From Eurosta solidaginis (Eukaryota; Arthropoda; Insecta; Diptera; Tephritidae), in the NCBI RefSeq assembly GCF_040869045.1, contig NC_090323.1, forward strand, positions 151,796,426 to 151,860,425: 64,000 nucleotides of DNA, written 5' to 3'. Positions within the stretch are counted from its first letter, which is position 1, and every line of letters begins with the position of its first letter. Below the pieces are notes generated by a model. It was not told where the DNA came from. It was given only the letters and a program-made list of their open reading frames with translations, and searched no databases. Made by a program: the position numbers and the translations under genes. Of the stretch, positions 21,851 through 31,866 are shown in pieces.

Positions 21851-22006
21851 GCTGAATGCTCTCCAGTCTAGTTTCCTTCGATGTACCCTTGCCTCTCAAT
21901 TCTACTTTTTAGCTTTTCTCAAAAACTATCTGCCTGAGGATATCATCCCTCGGTAGTTGAGAAATTGGAATCTCCTCTCTCAGTTCCTCTATGCTCCGGG
22001 ATGATG

Positions 22007-22780
22007 TCACTTTACTTCTGTTGAGACCCTCCATTTCGAGACCATATTCTCAGTTAGGTTCTTGTCAAGTGTTATATCAAGTATTTCTGCCCTGGCTCTT
22101 GTAACAAACGTCAGTTCACTCCCGACGTTGTACATATTCAAATCATTGCTGGCTATATATTCTAGCAAACACTCACCCCTTAGGTTGGTATCACTGCTAC
22201 CCAACTCCGTGTTGTGGGAGTTCGCATCGCTTCCTATAATTAGTGGAAGTTTGGCTCTTCTGCAGTGCGCCACCAGCTTCTGCACGTTTTCTGGAGGGAC
22301 CGTGTCGTCGTCCCTCGGGAGGTAGGCTGCGGCTAGCACAATACTGGAGTCGTCTCCATTCACCTTCACATTAATTTGTACCGTCACCAAATCTCGACAT
22401 AGAAACTATGTAATGCTGTTAATATCTGCTTTAAGCATTATGCACGCTCTAGGTCTCTGCTGAGAGAGATCCCAAATTACTTTGTTGTTACTTACATTAA
22501 GGCCTCTCACCTGTCCCTTGTAAGCCCAAGGTTCCTGAATGAGGGCAATGGCCAGATCATCCAAAGCGAACCACCTTGCCAGTACAGCCGAAGTTGCAAT
22601 GGCGTGATGGTGGTTGATGTGGGCGATTTGAATGCTTATGCCGGTCATTTTGGCCCGCCCGGCCTCATCGGATCGTCGTCGTCCGACAACCTGCTTTCTC
22701 TCTCGCCCCGTCTGTCCAGTACCAGCTCCTCGAGGTCGAGCCCTTGATGAGCTCTTGTGTGGTAGGGATTTCGATTTCAT
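22007..22780 (-). pseudogene. APE-type endonuclease of R1/LOA/I-type LINE
   Basis: The frame 22780-22406 contains ISIQIAHINHHHAIATSAVL and DLAIALIQEPW, the N-terminal motif of LINE endonucleases (Asn and Glu metal sites). A shift near 22395 leads to 22390-22007 with LIIGSDANSHNTELGSS and LDITL, the central and C-terminal motifs. Its junction to RNase H (21850) lacks RT. Confidence 0.8.
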
Positions 22781-22969
22781 CCCTTGGCTGCGCGTGTGAT
22801 TCGCTGCTACTTGCTATGGTGGGAGGGTTTGTGGCCTCACGAGCTCCAATTGTGTCGGTGCTCGCGTCCAACATGTCCTCGTCAGACCTCTGCCTCCGCC
22901 TTGGCTGCTCACTACTCCCTGGTTGCTTCAGCCTTCAGGGTCTCACTGGGATCAAGCCATATATATAAT

Positions 22970-23662
22970 GTAGTTTGAATCCGTTCCTACGTGTGAACTG
23001 GTAGGATTACATCTATGCCCACGTCGAGACGTAGGCCCAGTTGATCACGCGCCATCTCTGCCTCTTGAGGCCCTCGTTTTGGTACTCGAGGAGCCGGATC
23101 GTAAATTCTCTGGGGCGTTTCGCACTTTTGGGGAGGAACATGGTCACATTATGTGTTGGCGGTATGTCATCCCCGCGTCTTGCACATAATGGTGGCCCTG
23201 TCCACCCCTCAAGTATGTATTATGTCTATGAGCCACTTTAAAGTTTTCTCGTCCTGGCAGTCTACGAGGAGGAGCTCTACTCGGAAGTACACCCCGCAAA
23301 GGACTAGGGTATGCCCACATCCCCTGACCACCACATCCATTATCAGCTCCGGGGTCAGTTCATCTTAACTGAGGGCATCCGCTGGGTAGTTCCTGGGCAG
23401 CACAGCCATTCGGATACCCCTGACAGCCGACGAATAGCTCTGCTGTCTCAGCGGGTTTCTCAGTCGCCCTGAGCAAATTCTCCCTGCCCATAGGTGTAGT
23501 GCTCAGGGGAGCGTAGGCCCTTTGCCTCTTTGAACTCGGAGTTTCCTCCGGAGTAAATTGCTCGATCCTGCGCTTTTCAACGGGAGCGGGTGCATGCTTT
23601 CCAGCTACCTCTGGCTGTCTCTTATTTGCTGCTCTGCCTCCTCGTTTGGGGGCCGCTGTTTT
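22970..23662 (-). pseudogene. ORF1 C-terminal part of RNase H-bearing LINE
   Basis: On the - strand, 23662-23360 encodes a Pro/Lys-rich segment (KRRIEQFTPEETPSSKRQR), then ELTPELIMDVVV. Broken frames continue to about 22970 with EKTLKWLIDIIHT and LGLRLDVGID, reminiscent of the conserved domain in ORF1 of insect LINEs (DUF4780-like). The upstream part of the same ORF1 is at 27525-28340; a Jockey-like LINE is inserted between them. Confidence 0.55.
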
Positions 23663-23673
23663 TTGCCCCTTGT
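23663..23673. repeat. Target-site duplication of full-length LINE (left)
   Basis: TTGCCCCTTGT, identical to 27514-27524. The 11-bp length is typical of target-primed LINE insertion. Confidence 0.85.
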
Positions 23674-23720
23674 TGTTGTTGTTGTAGCAGTGCTTCGCCC
23701 CACCTAACAGCCGCGACCGA

Positions 23721-24307
23721 TCACAAATTGTCATCAATATCCTCTAACGGGAGTCCAAGGAAACTTGCTGTTTCAACAGGGATGCACCATAATGAAAGGG
23801 GTGTTAGAGGTGTTGGTTCCACATTACAATTAAAGAGATGGTTGGTGTCATGTGGGGACACATTGCAAGCGGGGCAAACATTTTGTATGTCGGGGTTGAT
23901 TCTGGATAGGTAAGAGTTTAACCTGTTATAGTATCCAGAACGAAGTTGAGCAAGAGTGACACGCATTTCCCTGGGGAGTATGCGTTCCTCTTCCACAAGT
24001 TTTGGGTACTTTTCTTTGAGTACTGGATTCACCGGGCAATTCCTGACAAGGCCTGTTTGTGGAGTTCACCAAGGACCTGCTTGTGTTTTTTTGCTTCATA
24101 CGGCTGGGTTCTCAGGTGCCGTATTTCCTCAAAATGCTTACGTAGATGACTCCTTAAGCCCCAAGGCGGTGTTGGCTCATCAATCAGATGTCTGTTTGGA
24201 TGCCCACGTTTCTGGGTATTCAACAGGAACTGTTTGGTTAGCATCTCATTTCTCTCCCTGATGGGGAGTATTCGCGCCTCATTATGTAGGTGGTGTTCTG
24301 GTGACAT
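23721..24307 (-). pseudogene. C-terminal region of Jockey-like LINE protein
   Basis: Frames 24307-24029 and 24032-23721 encode a basic region (MSPEHHLHNEARILPIRERNEM) and then LRSGYYNRLNSYLSRINPDI followed by CPAC ... HDTNHLFNC, a CCHC-like zinc motif common at the end of Jockey-clade proteins, ending at EDIDDNL. The tail and duplication follow within 50 bp. Confidence 0.75.
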
Positions 24308-24378
24308 AAGAAGACAGCCCGTGGCGATTCTAAAAGCAGTATTTTGGCAGGCCTGTAGCTCCTTCCAGTGGGTAATTT

Positions 24379-25741
24379 TTAGGCTTGGCGACCATATGGG
24401 TGACGCGTAGCACGTAAACGGCTGGCCAATTGCTTTGTATGTAGTAATGAGCGTTTCTTTATCTTTTCCTCAGGTACTGCCAGCAAGGGATTTGAGAATT
24501 TTATTACGGCTCTGGATTTTCGGAACAATTGCGGCTGCGTGCTCACCAAGATTTTGGGGTGTAGGACAGTCGTTAGCGTAGTGCCATCGACGTGGATGTT
24601 CAAAATGGTCGACATTTGGGATGTCCATGTTGTAAATAAGGTCGCGGAAGATTTAGTCGGTGATAATGCCAGGTTCCGCGAGGCGAAAAAACTGGAGAGA
24701 TCAGGGAGGTAGCCGTTTATTCTGTTGCAGAGCTCATCGATCTGTGGGCCTGGGCCTGTGGCCATTGTTGTGCAGTCATTGGCGTATGAAACGATAGTGA
24801 CTCCTTCTGGTGGTGAAGGTAGCTTAGATATGTAGAAATTAAACAAAAGTGGGGATAGGACACCACCCTGTGGCACCCCTTGTTTAATTCTTCTTGGTTT
24901 TGATGTTTCGTTTCTAAATTGCACCGATGTCTGCCGACCACCCAGATAATTTGCGGTCAACCTTTTAAGACATGGGGGAAGGGTAGACCCTTCCAGGTCT
25001 TGCAGTAACGTGCCACGGTTGACCGTATCAAAAGCTTTTGATAGGTCTAGCGCTACGGGTACTGTTCTATGGTGAGGGTTTTGATTTAATCCGTAATTTA
25101 TCTGGGTGCTGATGGCATTTAGCGCGGTGGTGGTGCTATGGAGTTTTCTGAAGCCATGCTGATGACAGGCTAGCTGCAAATTTGCTTGGAAGTAGGGGAG
25201 CAAAATGGCTTCAAGCGTCTTTGCTACTGGCGATAGGAGAGATATCGGACGATACGACTCTCCTATGTTAGCTGGTTTCATGGGCTTTAGTAGCGGTACC
25301 ACCTTGGCCATTTTCCATTGTTCGGGTATGACAAATCTGGAAAGAGACAGGTTGAAGACATGCGCTAAGTATTTGAAATCCTCCTTTCCCTAGGCTTTTA
25401 AGCATCGGCATGGCTATGCCGTCTGGGCCCACTACTTTGGATGGTTTAGCGTGACCAATGGCATCATCAACCTCTCTGACGGTGATGGTAATTGATGACG
25501 CGCTGAATTTATGTTTATGTGCGTGTCTGTTGGCCCTCCGTCTATCTTTGTCGACCGTAGAATGCATTACATATTGACGGCAGAAGGCGCTCGCGCATTT
25601 TTTCGAATCCGACAGCACTTTATCGCCGAAGGCGATGGAAACTTTGTCATTGTGCTTAGACGGATTCGATAGGGACTTTACGGTGGACCAAAGTTTATCC
25701 ACACCGGCAGAGAGGATACAACCTCTTAGGTGCTCTTCCAT
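24379..25741 (-). pseudogene. RT of Jockey-like LINE, catalytic YADD changed to YAND
   Basis: 25741-25268 covers the linker and RT start (VDDAIGHAKPSKVVGPDGIAM). 25311-24379 carries RPISLLSPVAKTLEAIL, LDLSKAFDTVNRGTL, GVPQGGVLSPLLFNFYI and VSYANDCTTM, where the second catalytic aspartate of YADD is Asn. The inverted copy at 16045 keeps YADD, so this is a mutation in the copy. The two frames overlap, indicating a frameshift. Confidence 0.85.
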
Positions 25742-25844
25742 TTCGTCCGCTTGTGTTCATCCACAAGCAATCTGATGCATTGGTTTATATCCCTTATTTG
25801 GGGGTCGCCTGGGTCGAGCTGTCTTATAAGGTCACGTTCTCTCG

Positions 25845-26988
25845 CTAAATTTGCGGCCTACGCCGGGAAATGGGCCGAATTTCGGGAATTCTCCCGGCGG
25901 GAATGAAACGTGCCGAGGCGGATTCAATGACCTTGCGGAAAGCACGCTCCCCTTGGCGGGCATCAGTCGGGATATGGAGTATAGCAAAGAGGTTGTCTGT
26001 AAAAGATTTGTATTCGTCCCACTTTCCTTTTTTAAAGTTTATGAAAGTGCGTTTTTCTGTAACGATGAAGTCGGCGGTACGCTCGAACGAAATAAGTATA
26101 GGCAGGTGGTCGGATGCCAATGTTACCATCGGCTGCCAATGTTACCATCGGCTGCCAGTTGACGCAGTTTACGAGTTCTGCGCTCACGATTGAGATATCC
26201 GGCGAACTGTGACAGCTTCCTACCATACGTGTGGGGGCGTCTCCGATTATTGTGCAGAACGTTGTTTCTTCTATTTGATCCGCCAACATCTCACCCCTAC
26301 TGTCCGCCCGCAAGTTTGAATGCCATAGATCGTGATGGGCATTAAAGTCGCCTAAGACAATGCGATTGTTGCCAGTGAGTAAGGCACTAATATTAGGGCG
26401 GTATCCACTGGGGCAACAGGTGGCAGGTGGGATGTAGATGTTGATGATTTCTAGGTTTGCATCGCCTGACCGGACAGATAGGCCTTGACGTTCTAAGACA
26501 TTGTCCCTGCGGTCGATGCCAGGATCAAATATATCATATTGCACAGAGTGGTGTATGATAAACGCGAGGCCACCTCCATTTCCGCTCATGCGATCTTTTC
26601 TGTTGACATTATACCCAGAACAGGTTTGCAGTGCAGATCTTGCTGTGAGTTTAGTATCTTGAATCGCAGCAATGTGGATGTTGTGCCGCTTCATGAAATC
26701 GACTATCTCCGTGATCTTCCCAGGTACTCCATTACAGTTTAACTGCAGAATTCTGAAGTGCATAGTGGGAGACGTCGCCACTCTGGGGGTAAGTGACGGG
26801 TGACTACGCCTGGGTTGAGGAAGGCCAGGACGCAACTGCTGTTGTGGCCCTGGGACTGGGCGTCCTTGGGCAAGCATTTGGGTACCCGGTAGATTGGGGT
26901 TTGCGCCTGGCAACATGGCGCAATGAAACCCGTGGGGGAGGGGGGGGGGGGGGGGGGGGGGGGTTTGCCGTCGCGGAGACCAGAACAT
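25845..26988 (-). pseudogene. APE endonuclease of Jockey-like LINE
   Basis: From 26988 leftward: FRILQLNCNG (Asn metal ligand), IAAIQDTKL (here Asp in place of the usual Glu), NGGGLAFIIH, VLGDFNAHH and SSPDISIVSA, the standard motif series. It continues in a shifted frame at 26129-25845 with VTLASDHLPILISF, the His of the SDH motif. A duplicated ATGTTACCATCGGCTGCCA near 26120-26150 causes the shift. Confidence 0.85.
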
Positions 26989-27075
26989 CTAGGAAAGTGG
27001 CACCGCCCAAGGCAGGAGCTGCATTGGGCGGATGTTGCAAACATATATTAAACATATTCTGTGCTGGCAACGGGG

Positions 27076-27483
27076 TTAGGGACTAAGAGCGCTAAGGCGT
27101 AGACTACGGTACGACCTTGGACGTGAACAGCAAGGAGCCACAAAAGATTTATAAAAGTTACGTGGACGTCGGGTTTTGGGATCAAGCCCAGAACAACCTG
27201 TCCGATGCAACCATCCCTTGCACGAGACACACTGAACAGAGTATGACCGTCCTAAAAAGATTCTTTTCCGGCAGATGCAGCAAAACCATTTCTCAGGACC
27301 GGGGTCAGGAGACGGACCCGGATTGGATCCGATACCTTCACGGAGCAAGAGAATATGGAGCAGTCCCGCTGCAAGGAGCTGCTGGGAGAGTGACAATTTG
27401 TGGGAGGGACGCAACAAATTAAATGGGGTTACACTGAAATGACAGTCCTTGGTCGGGATAAATCCCGTGTCGCTCCGGTACAT
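27076..27483 (-). CDS. N-terminal region of Jockey-like LINE protein with PHD/RING-like finger
   Basis: Frame of 135 codons from the ATG at 27483. Residues 36-48 are hydrophobic, residues 50-57 read GIGSNPGP (like a degenerate 2A peptide), and then comes a Cys-His zinc finger: CCIC, YSVQCVSCKGWLHRTGC, CC. That pattern (CxxC ... CxxC ... H ... C) fits a PHD/RING-type finger known at the N-terminus of some insect LINE proteins. The frame is separated from the endonuclease frame by the G-run at 26940-26963. Confidence 0.7.
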   Translation of the reverse strand: MYRSDTGFIPTKDCHFSVTPFNLLRPSHKLSLSQQLLAAGLLHILLLREGIGSNPGPSPDPGPEKWFCCICRKRIFLGRSYSVQCVSCKGWLHRTGCSGLDPKTRRPRNFYKSFVAPCCSRPRSYRSLRLSALSP

Positions 27484-27513
27484 AGAACCGGCTGCTTTGG
27501 GAAGCAGTTTATG

Positions 27514-27524
27514 TTGCCCCTTGT
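27514..27524. repeat. Target-site duplication of full-length LINE (right)
   Basis: TTGCCCCTTGT, identical to 23663-23673. Confidence 0.85.
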
Positions 27525-28340
27525 CTGGTTTATGGCTGTGCTCATCTCTCCTGACTCTTGTCTACCTGGGCGACAGGCCCTCCTCGGAGGTATCGAAGAT
27601 ACCATTTTACTCCAGACCAATTTAGTCCTAGGCGCCTTCTGTCATCAAGCGCTCCTGGTCTTCCCGGTTGTAGTAGTACAGGTTGCCTGCCTCTATTATG
27701 CCTTCTGTTGGGCCGCTTCCACTCCTTCGCGTTTGGCTCATTGTTGTCCTCTTTCTGGGAGCTTCCGCAGCTGTGCTGTGAGCTGCTTCCTGAGTTATAC
27801 TCCAACGATGAGCGCTTAGACTTACTCGACCCTCTAGAGGGGCTGGTTGCTGATGTTATTCCCACTCAGGTGCTTAGGTATACCGTCGTAGCCCCGTTTC
27901 GCGGGTTGTGTCCCGTTTTTCGACGATCATTTCCTTGATTTTCTCCTTGGCACCGCGATGCACATTGGTGGTACTGGGCCCTCCATGGATCGCGGGCTTG
28001 TCGTCTGATGCCACCTCCTGCTGCCCTTACTTGTTTTGGCCGCGCTGCTCACCCGTGGCCGAGAGGCCGCTAGGGATAGCGGGTTTCGTCGCTGTTTGTT
28101 TTTTAAGCTCTTTTATCAGCCCGCACTGCTCTCCTTGGGGTGTATTACCCTTGGGGTTTGCAGATTTAAGAGCCGGTTCTCTGCGCACTCCGGCACTGGT
28201 GGAGGGGATTTCATCGTCCCTCTTGTGCTCTAAGAAGAGCATTGCCTTGTCTCTTGTGAGGCTTTCCAGGAATTGCCTGGAGTATCTGCGTGACCTTCCG
28301 ATGCTATGCCCGCTTCTATTCTTTGAGACATTTTTTGTTG
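27525..28340 (-). pseudogene. ORF1 N-terminal part of RNase H-bearing LINE
   Basis: On the - strand, from an ATG near 28330 (MSQRIEAG in one frame), with shifted frames 28242-28027 (FLEHKRDDEIPSTSAGVRRE) and 27865-27542 (RGSSKSKRSSLEYNSGSSSQ). Low-complexity Ser/Lys/Pro-rich text is usual for LINE ORF1 N-termini. It becomes continuous with 23662-22970 when the inserted LINE and one duplication are disregarded. Confidence 0.5.
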
Positions 28341-28931
28341 TTGTTTAATTTTATGTTGCGTTCCATCTTGTTCTTACAACAACTTGCTTAACATGGCGGG
28401 CGTGGTTGTCAAATTATTGTAAAGGGAAAACTCAATTGTTCCGCCGCGGCAGAGCCCATTGACGTGGTAAGGCTATGGCTCGGTGTTGGGGAGGCGCCGT
28501 CAAACGACGCGTCTTGACATCAGTATTAATAATCCGAAGAATAAAAAATTTAACTCGTTCAAAAGATATTAACGAAAAACCGAAAAAAGACCCGCGGGTA
28601 CCTCCGAAACCGGCGGTGGAATCTATAGTATTTTTGCGCAGAACACCTTTCTGCGTTGGCGGCCTTCGGCCGCGCTTATAAAAAATAACCCTGGGCTACG
28701 CCATGCCAAGTCCGGGTGTGTGGTATAACCGTAGCTACCGCCACGGTGATGCACATTTTTTGTGTGGGTACAACAACAATAACCACATTAAAATCGCCAA
28801 CTTCATCTGCAAATATCTCCGGACAGAGATAAAATTTTTCTTTTCCACCTTCGGATCAGTGTTCTCGAGATTAATACGCGTCTTTTGACACCTCTCTCGA
28901 TATTTTTGGTAGCGTATTAGCAGTCGACCCC
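28341..28931 (-). other. Presumed 5' region of RNase H-bearing LINE and flank
   Basis: GC-rich segments with possible hairpins (GGCGGCCTTCGGCCGCG near 28655), then AT-rich sequence. No protein recognised. The 5' boundary of the older LINE is not visible. Confidence 0.3.
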
Positions 28932-29405
28932 TTGTTGTTGTTGTTGTAGCAATGTCTCGCCACACCTAATAGCTGCGATCGATAACAAATTGTCATCAAT
29001 ATCCTCTAACGGGAGTACAAGGAAACTTACTGTTTCGACAGGGGTGGACCATAATGAAAGGGGTGTTAGAGGCGTTGGTTCCACATTACAATTAAAGAGA
29101 AGGTTGGTGTCATGTGGGGACACATTGCAAGCGGGGCATACATTTTGTATGTCGGGGTTGATTCTGGATATGTAAGAGTTTAACCTGTTACAGTATCCAG
29201 AACGAAGTTGAGCCAGAGTGACCCGTGTTTCCCTGGGGAGTATGCGTTCCTTTTCCGCAAGTTTTGGGTACTGTTCCCCGAGTACTGGATTCATCGGGCA
29301 ATTCCCGGCATAAAGGTCCTGTTTGTGGAGTTCAGCAAGGACCTGCTTGTGTTTTTTTGCTTCATACGGCTGAGTTCTCAGGTGCCGTATTTCCTCAAAA
29401 TGCTT
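28932..29405 (-). mobile_element. 3' fragment of Jockey-like LINE
   Basis: 5'-truncated copy about 95% identical by eye to 23674-24150, including the (CAA)n tail and the C-terminal frame (29447-28917) with VCPACNVSPHDTNLLFNCNV. The frame runs on at the truncated end into unrelated sequence. Not functional. Confidence 0.8.
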
Positions 29406-29750
29406 ACCGAGCGCTAGACTTTTACCATTGGGTTTGCCGATGACCACATCAAACGGATTATCATAGCATTTTGGACAAATTCAGTCATTGTGAGGTCTTT
29501 ATTGAACGACTAGTTCAACCAAGTCTAGCATGTTCTCATATGTTGAGATTTCCGACCTGAACGGCCCGTATAAGTATGACCATTATGTGAATTACATCCT
29601 AGAGTGTGTTTAGGCAATAAGGAAATTGTTAAAACTAACGGGATCCTGGCACTACTGGTATTTTTTATGCATTGGTTAATTTTTCATTTAATTACACGAT
29701 CATCACAGAAAACACGATCGCGTAGATAGAGGAATTAAAATTCTCAAAAA
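29406..29750 (+). promoter_or_regulatory. 5' flank of alpha-tubulin gene 2
   Basis: From about 29614 it parallels the flank of gene 1 (GGCAATAAGGA, CTGGCACTACTGGTA, TTTAATTACACGATCA), with an indel. The shared part probably includes promoter and 5' UTR. Left of that, no recognisable feature. Confidence 0.55.
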
Positions 29751-31215
29751 ATGGTAAGCTTAATTAAAAATAAAGTAATTACTTCAATTCTATTACTATT
29801 AGCCATTTTTATTTAAGCGTGAAGTTATATCAGTGCAAATCGGCCAAGGAGGAATACAAATCGGCAATGCATGTTGGGAATTGTATCTTTTAGAGCATGG
29901 TATCGATGTTGATGGTACGGCTAAGAGTAAAATTGAAAATACCACCAACACATCCAGCGAAACGGAGGCCAAAGAAGCGATGAAAAAATCTGAACCAGCA
30001 AATGACTCCAATACGTTCTTCATGGAAACAGGTACCGGTAGATATGTCCCACGTACAGTTTTTGTTGATCTTGAACCCACAGTTATTGATGATGTACGTA
30101 CTGGTACCCTTAAGAGTTTATATCATCCTGAACAACTTATATCGGGTAAGGAGGATGCCGCCAACAACTATGCACGTGGTCATTATTCTATTGGAAAAGA
30201 AGCTATAGAAAATGTTATGAATCGCTTACAAAAACTTTCGGAGCAAAGTGAAAGTCTGCAAGGATTTTTAATATTTCACAGTCTTGGTGGAGGTACTGGT
30301 TCAGGTTTTACATCATTACTTATGGAACGTTTAAATGCTGATTTTAGTAAAAAATGTAAGTTAGATTTTGCTGTATATCCATCACCACGAGTATCCACAG
30401 CAGTCGTAGAGCCTTATAATGCAGTTCTAACAACACATGCAACTCTAGAGACATCAGATTGTGTTTTCATTGTGGATAATGAAGCCATTTATGATATATG
30501 TCAGAATAATTTAAATGTAGATCGTCCAAATTACCGTAGTCTTAATCGTTTAATTGCTCAGATAGTTAGCTCAACTACTGCATCCTTGCGTTTCGATGGT
30601 TCAATGAATGTTGATCTAAATGAATTTCAAACAAATTTAGTACCATACCCTCGTATACACTTTCCCCTTGTTGCGTACGCGCCTTTGGTATCTTCATCAA
30701 ATGCTTCACATGAACACAACGCAATTACGGCTTTGACAAACTCATGCTTTGAGGCTTCGAATATGATGGTGAAATGCGATCCACGTGCTGGTAAATATAT
30801 GGCATGCTGTATGCTTTATCGTGGCGATGTCGTACCGAAGGATGTTAATGCAGCAGTATCGACTATAAAATCTAAAAGGCATATACAGTTCGTTGATTGG
30901 TGTCCAACTGGTTTCAAAATTGGTATAAATTATGAAAAGCCAGCATGCGTACCGGGCGGTGATTTAGCTCAAACATCACGTGCCGTATGTATGCTATCCA
31001 ATACCACTGCTATAGCTGTGGCATTTAGTAATTTGGATTATAAATTTGATTTGATGTTCAAAAAGCGTGCCTTCGTTCATTGGTATGTTGGTGAGGGAAT
31101 GGAAGAAGGTGAATTTACAGAAGCTAGAGAGGATTTGGCTACATTAGAACGTGATTATGTGGAAGTTGGTACAGATGATCAGGAGCAAAGTGATGAAGGT
31201 GATTATGAAATGTAA
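29751..31215 (+). CDS. alphaTub67C-like: Divergent alpha-tubulin, alphaTub67C-like (copy 2), two exons
   Basis: The coding sequence joins 29751-29753 (ATG) to 29818-31215, 466 residues. Same architecture as copy 1: [13 protein letters not shown] start, GGGTGSG phosphate loop, [16 protein letters not shown]. The H1-S2 loop is longer still (residues about 37-63, [20 protein letters not shown]). The tail ends EGDYEM, an unusual C-terminal Met. Between copies the loop and tail differ strongly while 14882-15231 and 30292-30641 are identical by eye including silent sites, pointing to recent gene conversion plus divergence of the exposed segments. Ordinary purifying selection seems to act on the core. 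Probably a functional germline tubulin; function inferred from type. Confidence 0.93.
29754..29817 (+). other. Intron 1 of alpha-tubulin copy 2 (64 bp)
   Basis: GTAAGC donor after the ATG and TTTAAG acceptor before CGT. Equivalent to the 65-bp intron of copy 1. Confidence 0.88.
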
Positions 31216-31264
31216 TCTCTTTATGTTGATAATTTATTGTAAAAACTTGATTGTTACTTATTTG

Positions 31265-31270
31265 AATAAA
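31265..31270 (+). terminator. Polyadenylation signal of alpha-tubulin copy 2
   Basis: AATAAA 50 bases after the stop codon. Copy 1 has no such hexamer at the matching place. Confidence 0.6.
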
Positions 31271-31439
31271 AAGCTAAGTACTATTAGAAAGTTTGAAAAG
31301 TTAATTTAAGTATACAATTAAAAAAAGGCTGTTTGTCGCCTCAGAATATTCAGGTGGATAGGACAGGAAGGAAAGAAGAAGGTTCGAGTATCGCTTTTCA
31401 ACTCTAGGTATACTTTACCGAATTCAAGGGGTTGATAAG

Positions 31440-31660
31440 CGCAATACAAAGCTTTATAGCTTTATAGAATCCTGTTACAAATATGAATGCATCAAACACA
31501 TATTTAGCAGGCGAGGCTCTGGCGAGCCCAATTTCCTCACGGAACTAGGGGATGGGGGGGGGGGGGGGGGGGGGGGGGGGGATTGTATAAAAGATTTAAT
31601 TTGGTCGTATTAACCGTTCCAGAGATGGTCGGGCTAGTACCTTCATGGGAAAGGCTTAAA
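31440..31660 (+). mobile_element. Degenerate S2 element with G-run
   Basis: It matches the middle of S2: GCGAGGCTCTGGCGAGCCCA, CTCACGGAACTAGGG and GAGATGGTCGGGCTAGTACC. It contains a run of 28 G at 31554-31581 where the family has a short G-rich stretch. Further left (31340-31440) similarity is weak. Confidence 0.5.
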
Positions 31661-31866
31661 TACATCTAGAATAATAAGGGCCGTTTTCTCATGTGTACTT
31701 AAGACACATTTTTTTCACAAAAATGTTTTTATAGGGAAGATAAATTTTAAAGTTTATATGAACAAGTAAGGAAGGCTAAGTTCGGGTGTAACCGAACATT
31801 ACATACTCAGCTGAGAGCTTTGGAAACAAAATAAGGGAAAACCACCAAAATGAAGCTGGGGAAACC

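Larger units (their letters stand above)
23674..27513 (-). mobile_element. Full-length Jockey-like LINE (3.84 kb)
   Basis: Bounded exactly by an 11-bp duplication. On its own strand it starts CATAAACTGCTTCCC, has a 30-bp 5' UTR before an ATG at 27483, and ends ...TGCTACAACAACAACAACA. Order: PHD/RING-like zinc finger, APE endonuclease, RT, Cys-rich C-terminus. No separate gag ORF is seen, so a single long ORF is inferred. A C-run (26940-26963 on +) and other indels split it into at least five frames. It is inserted in the ORF1 of an RNase H-bearing LINE. Confidence 0.85.
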
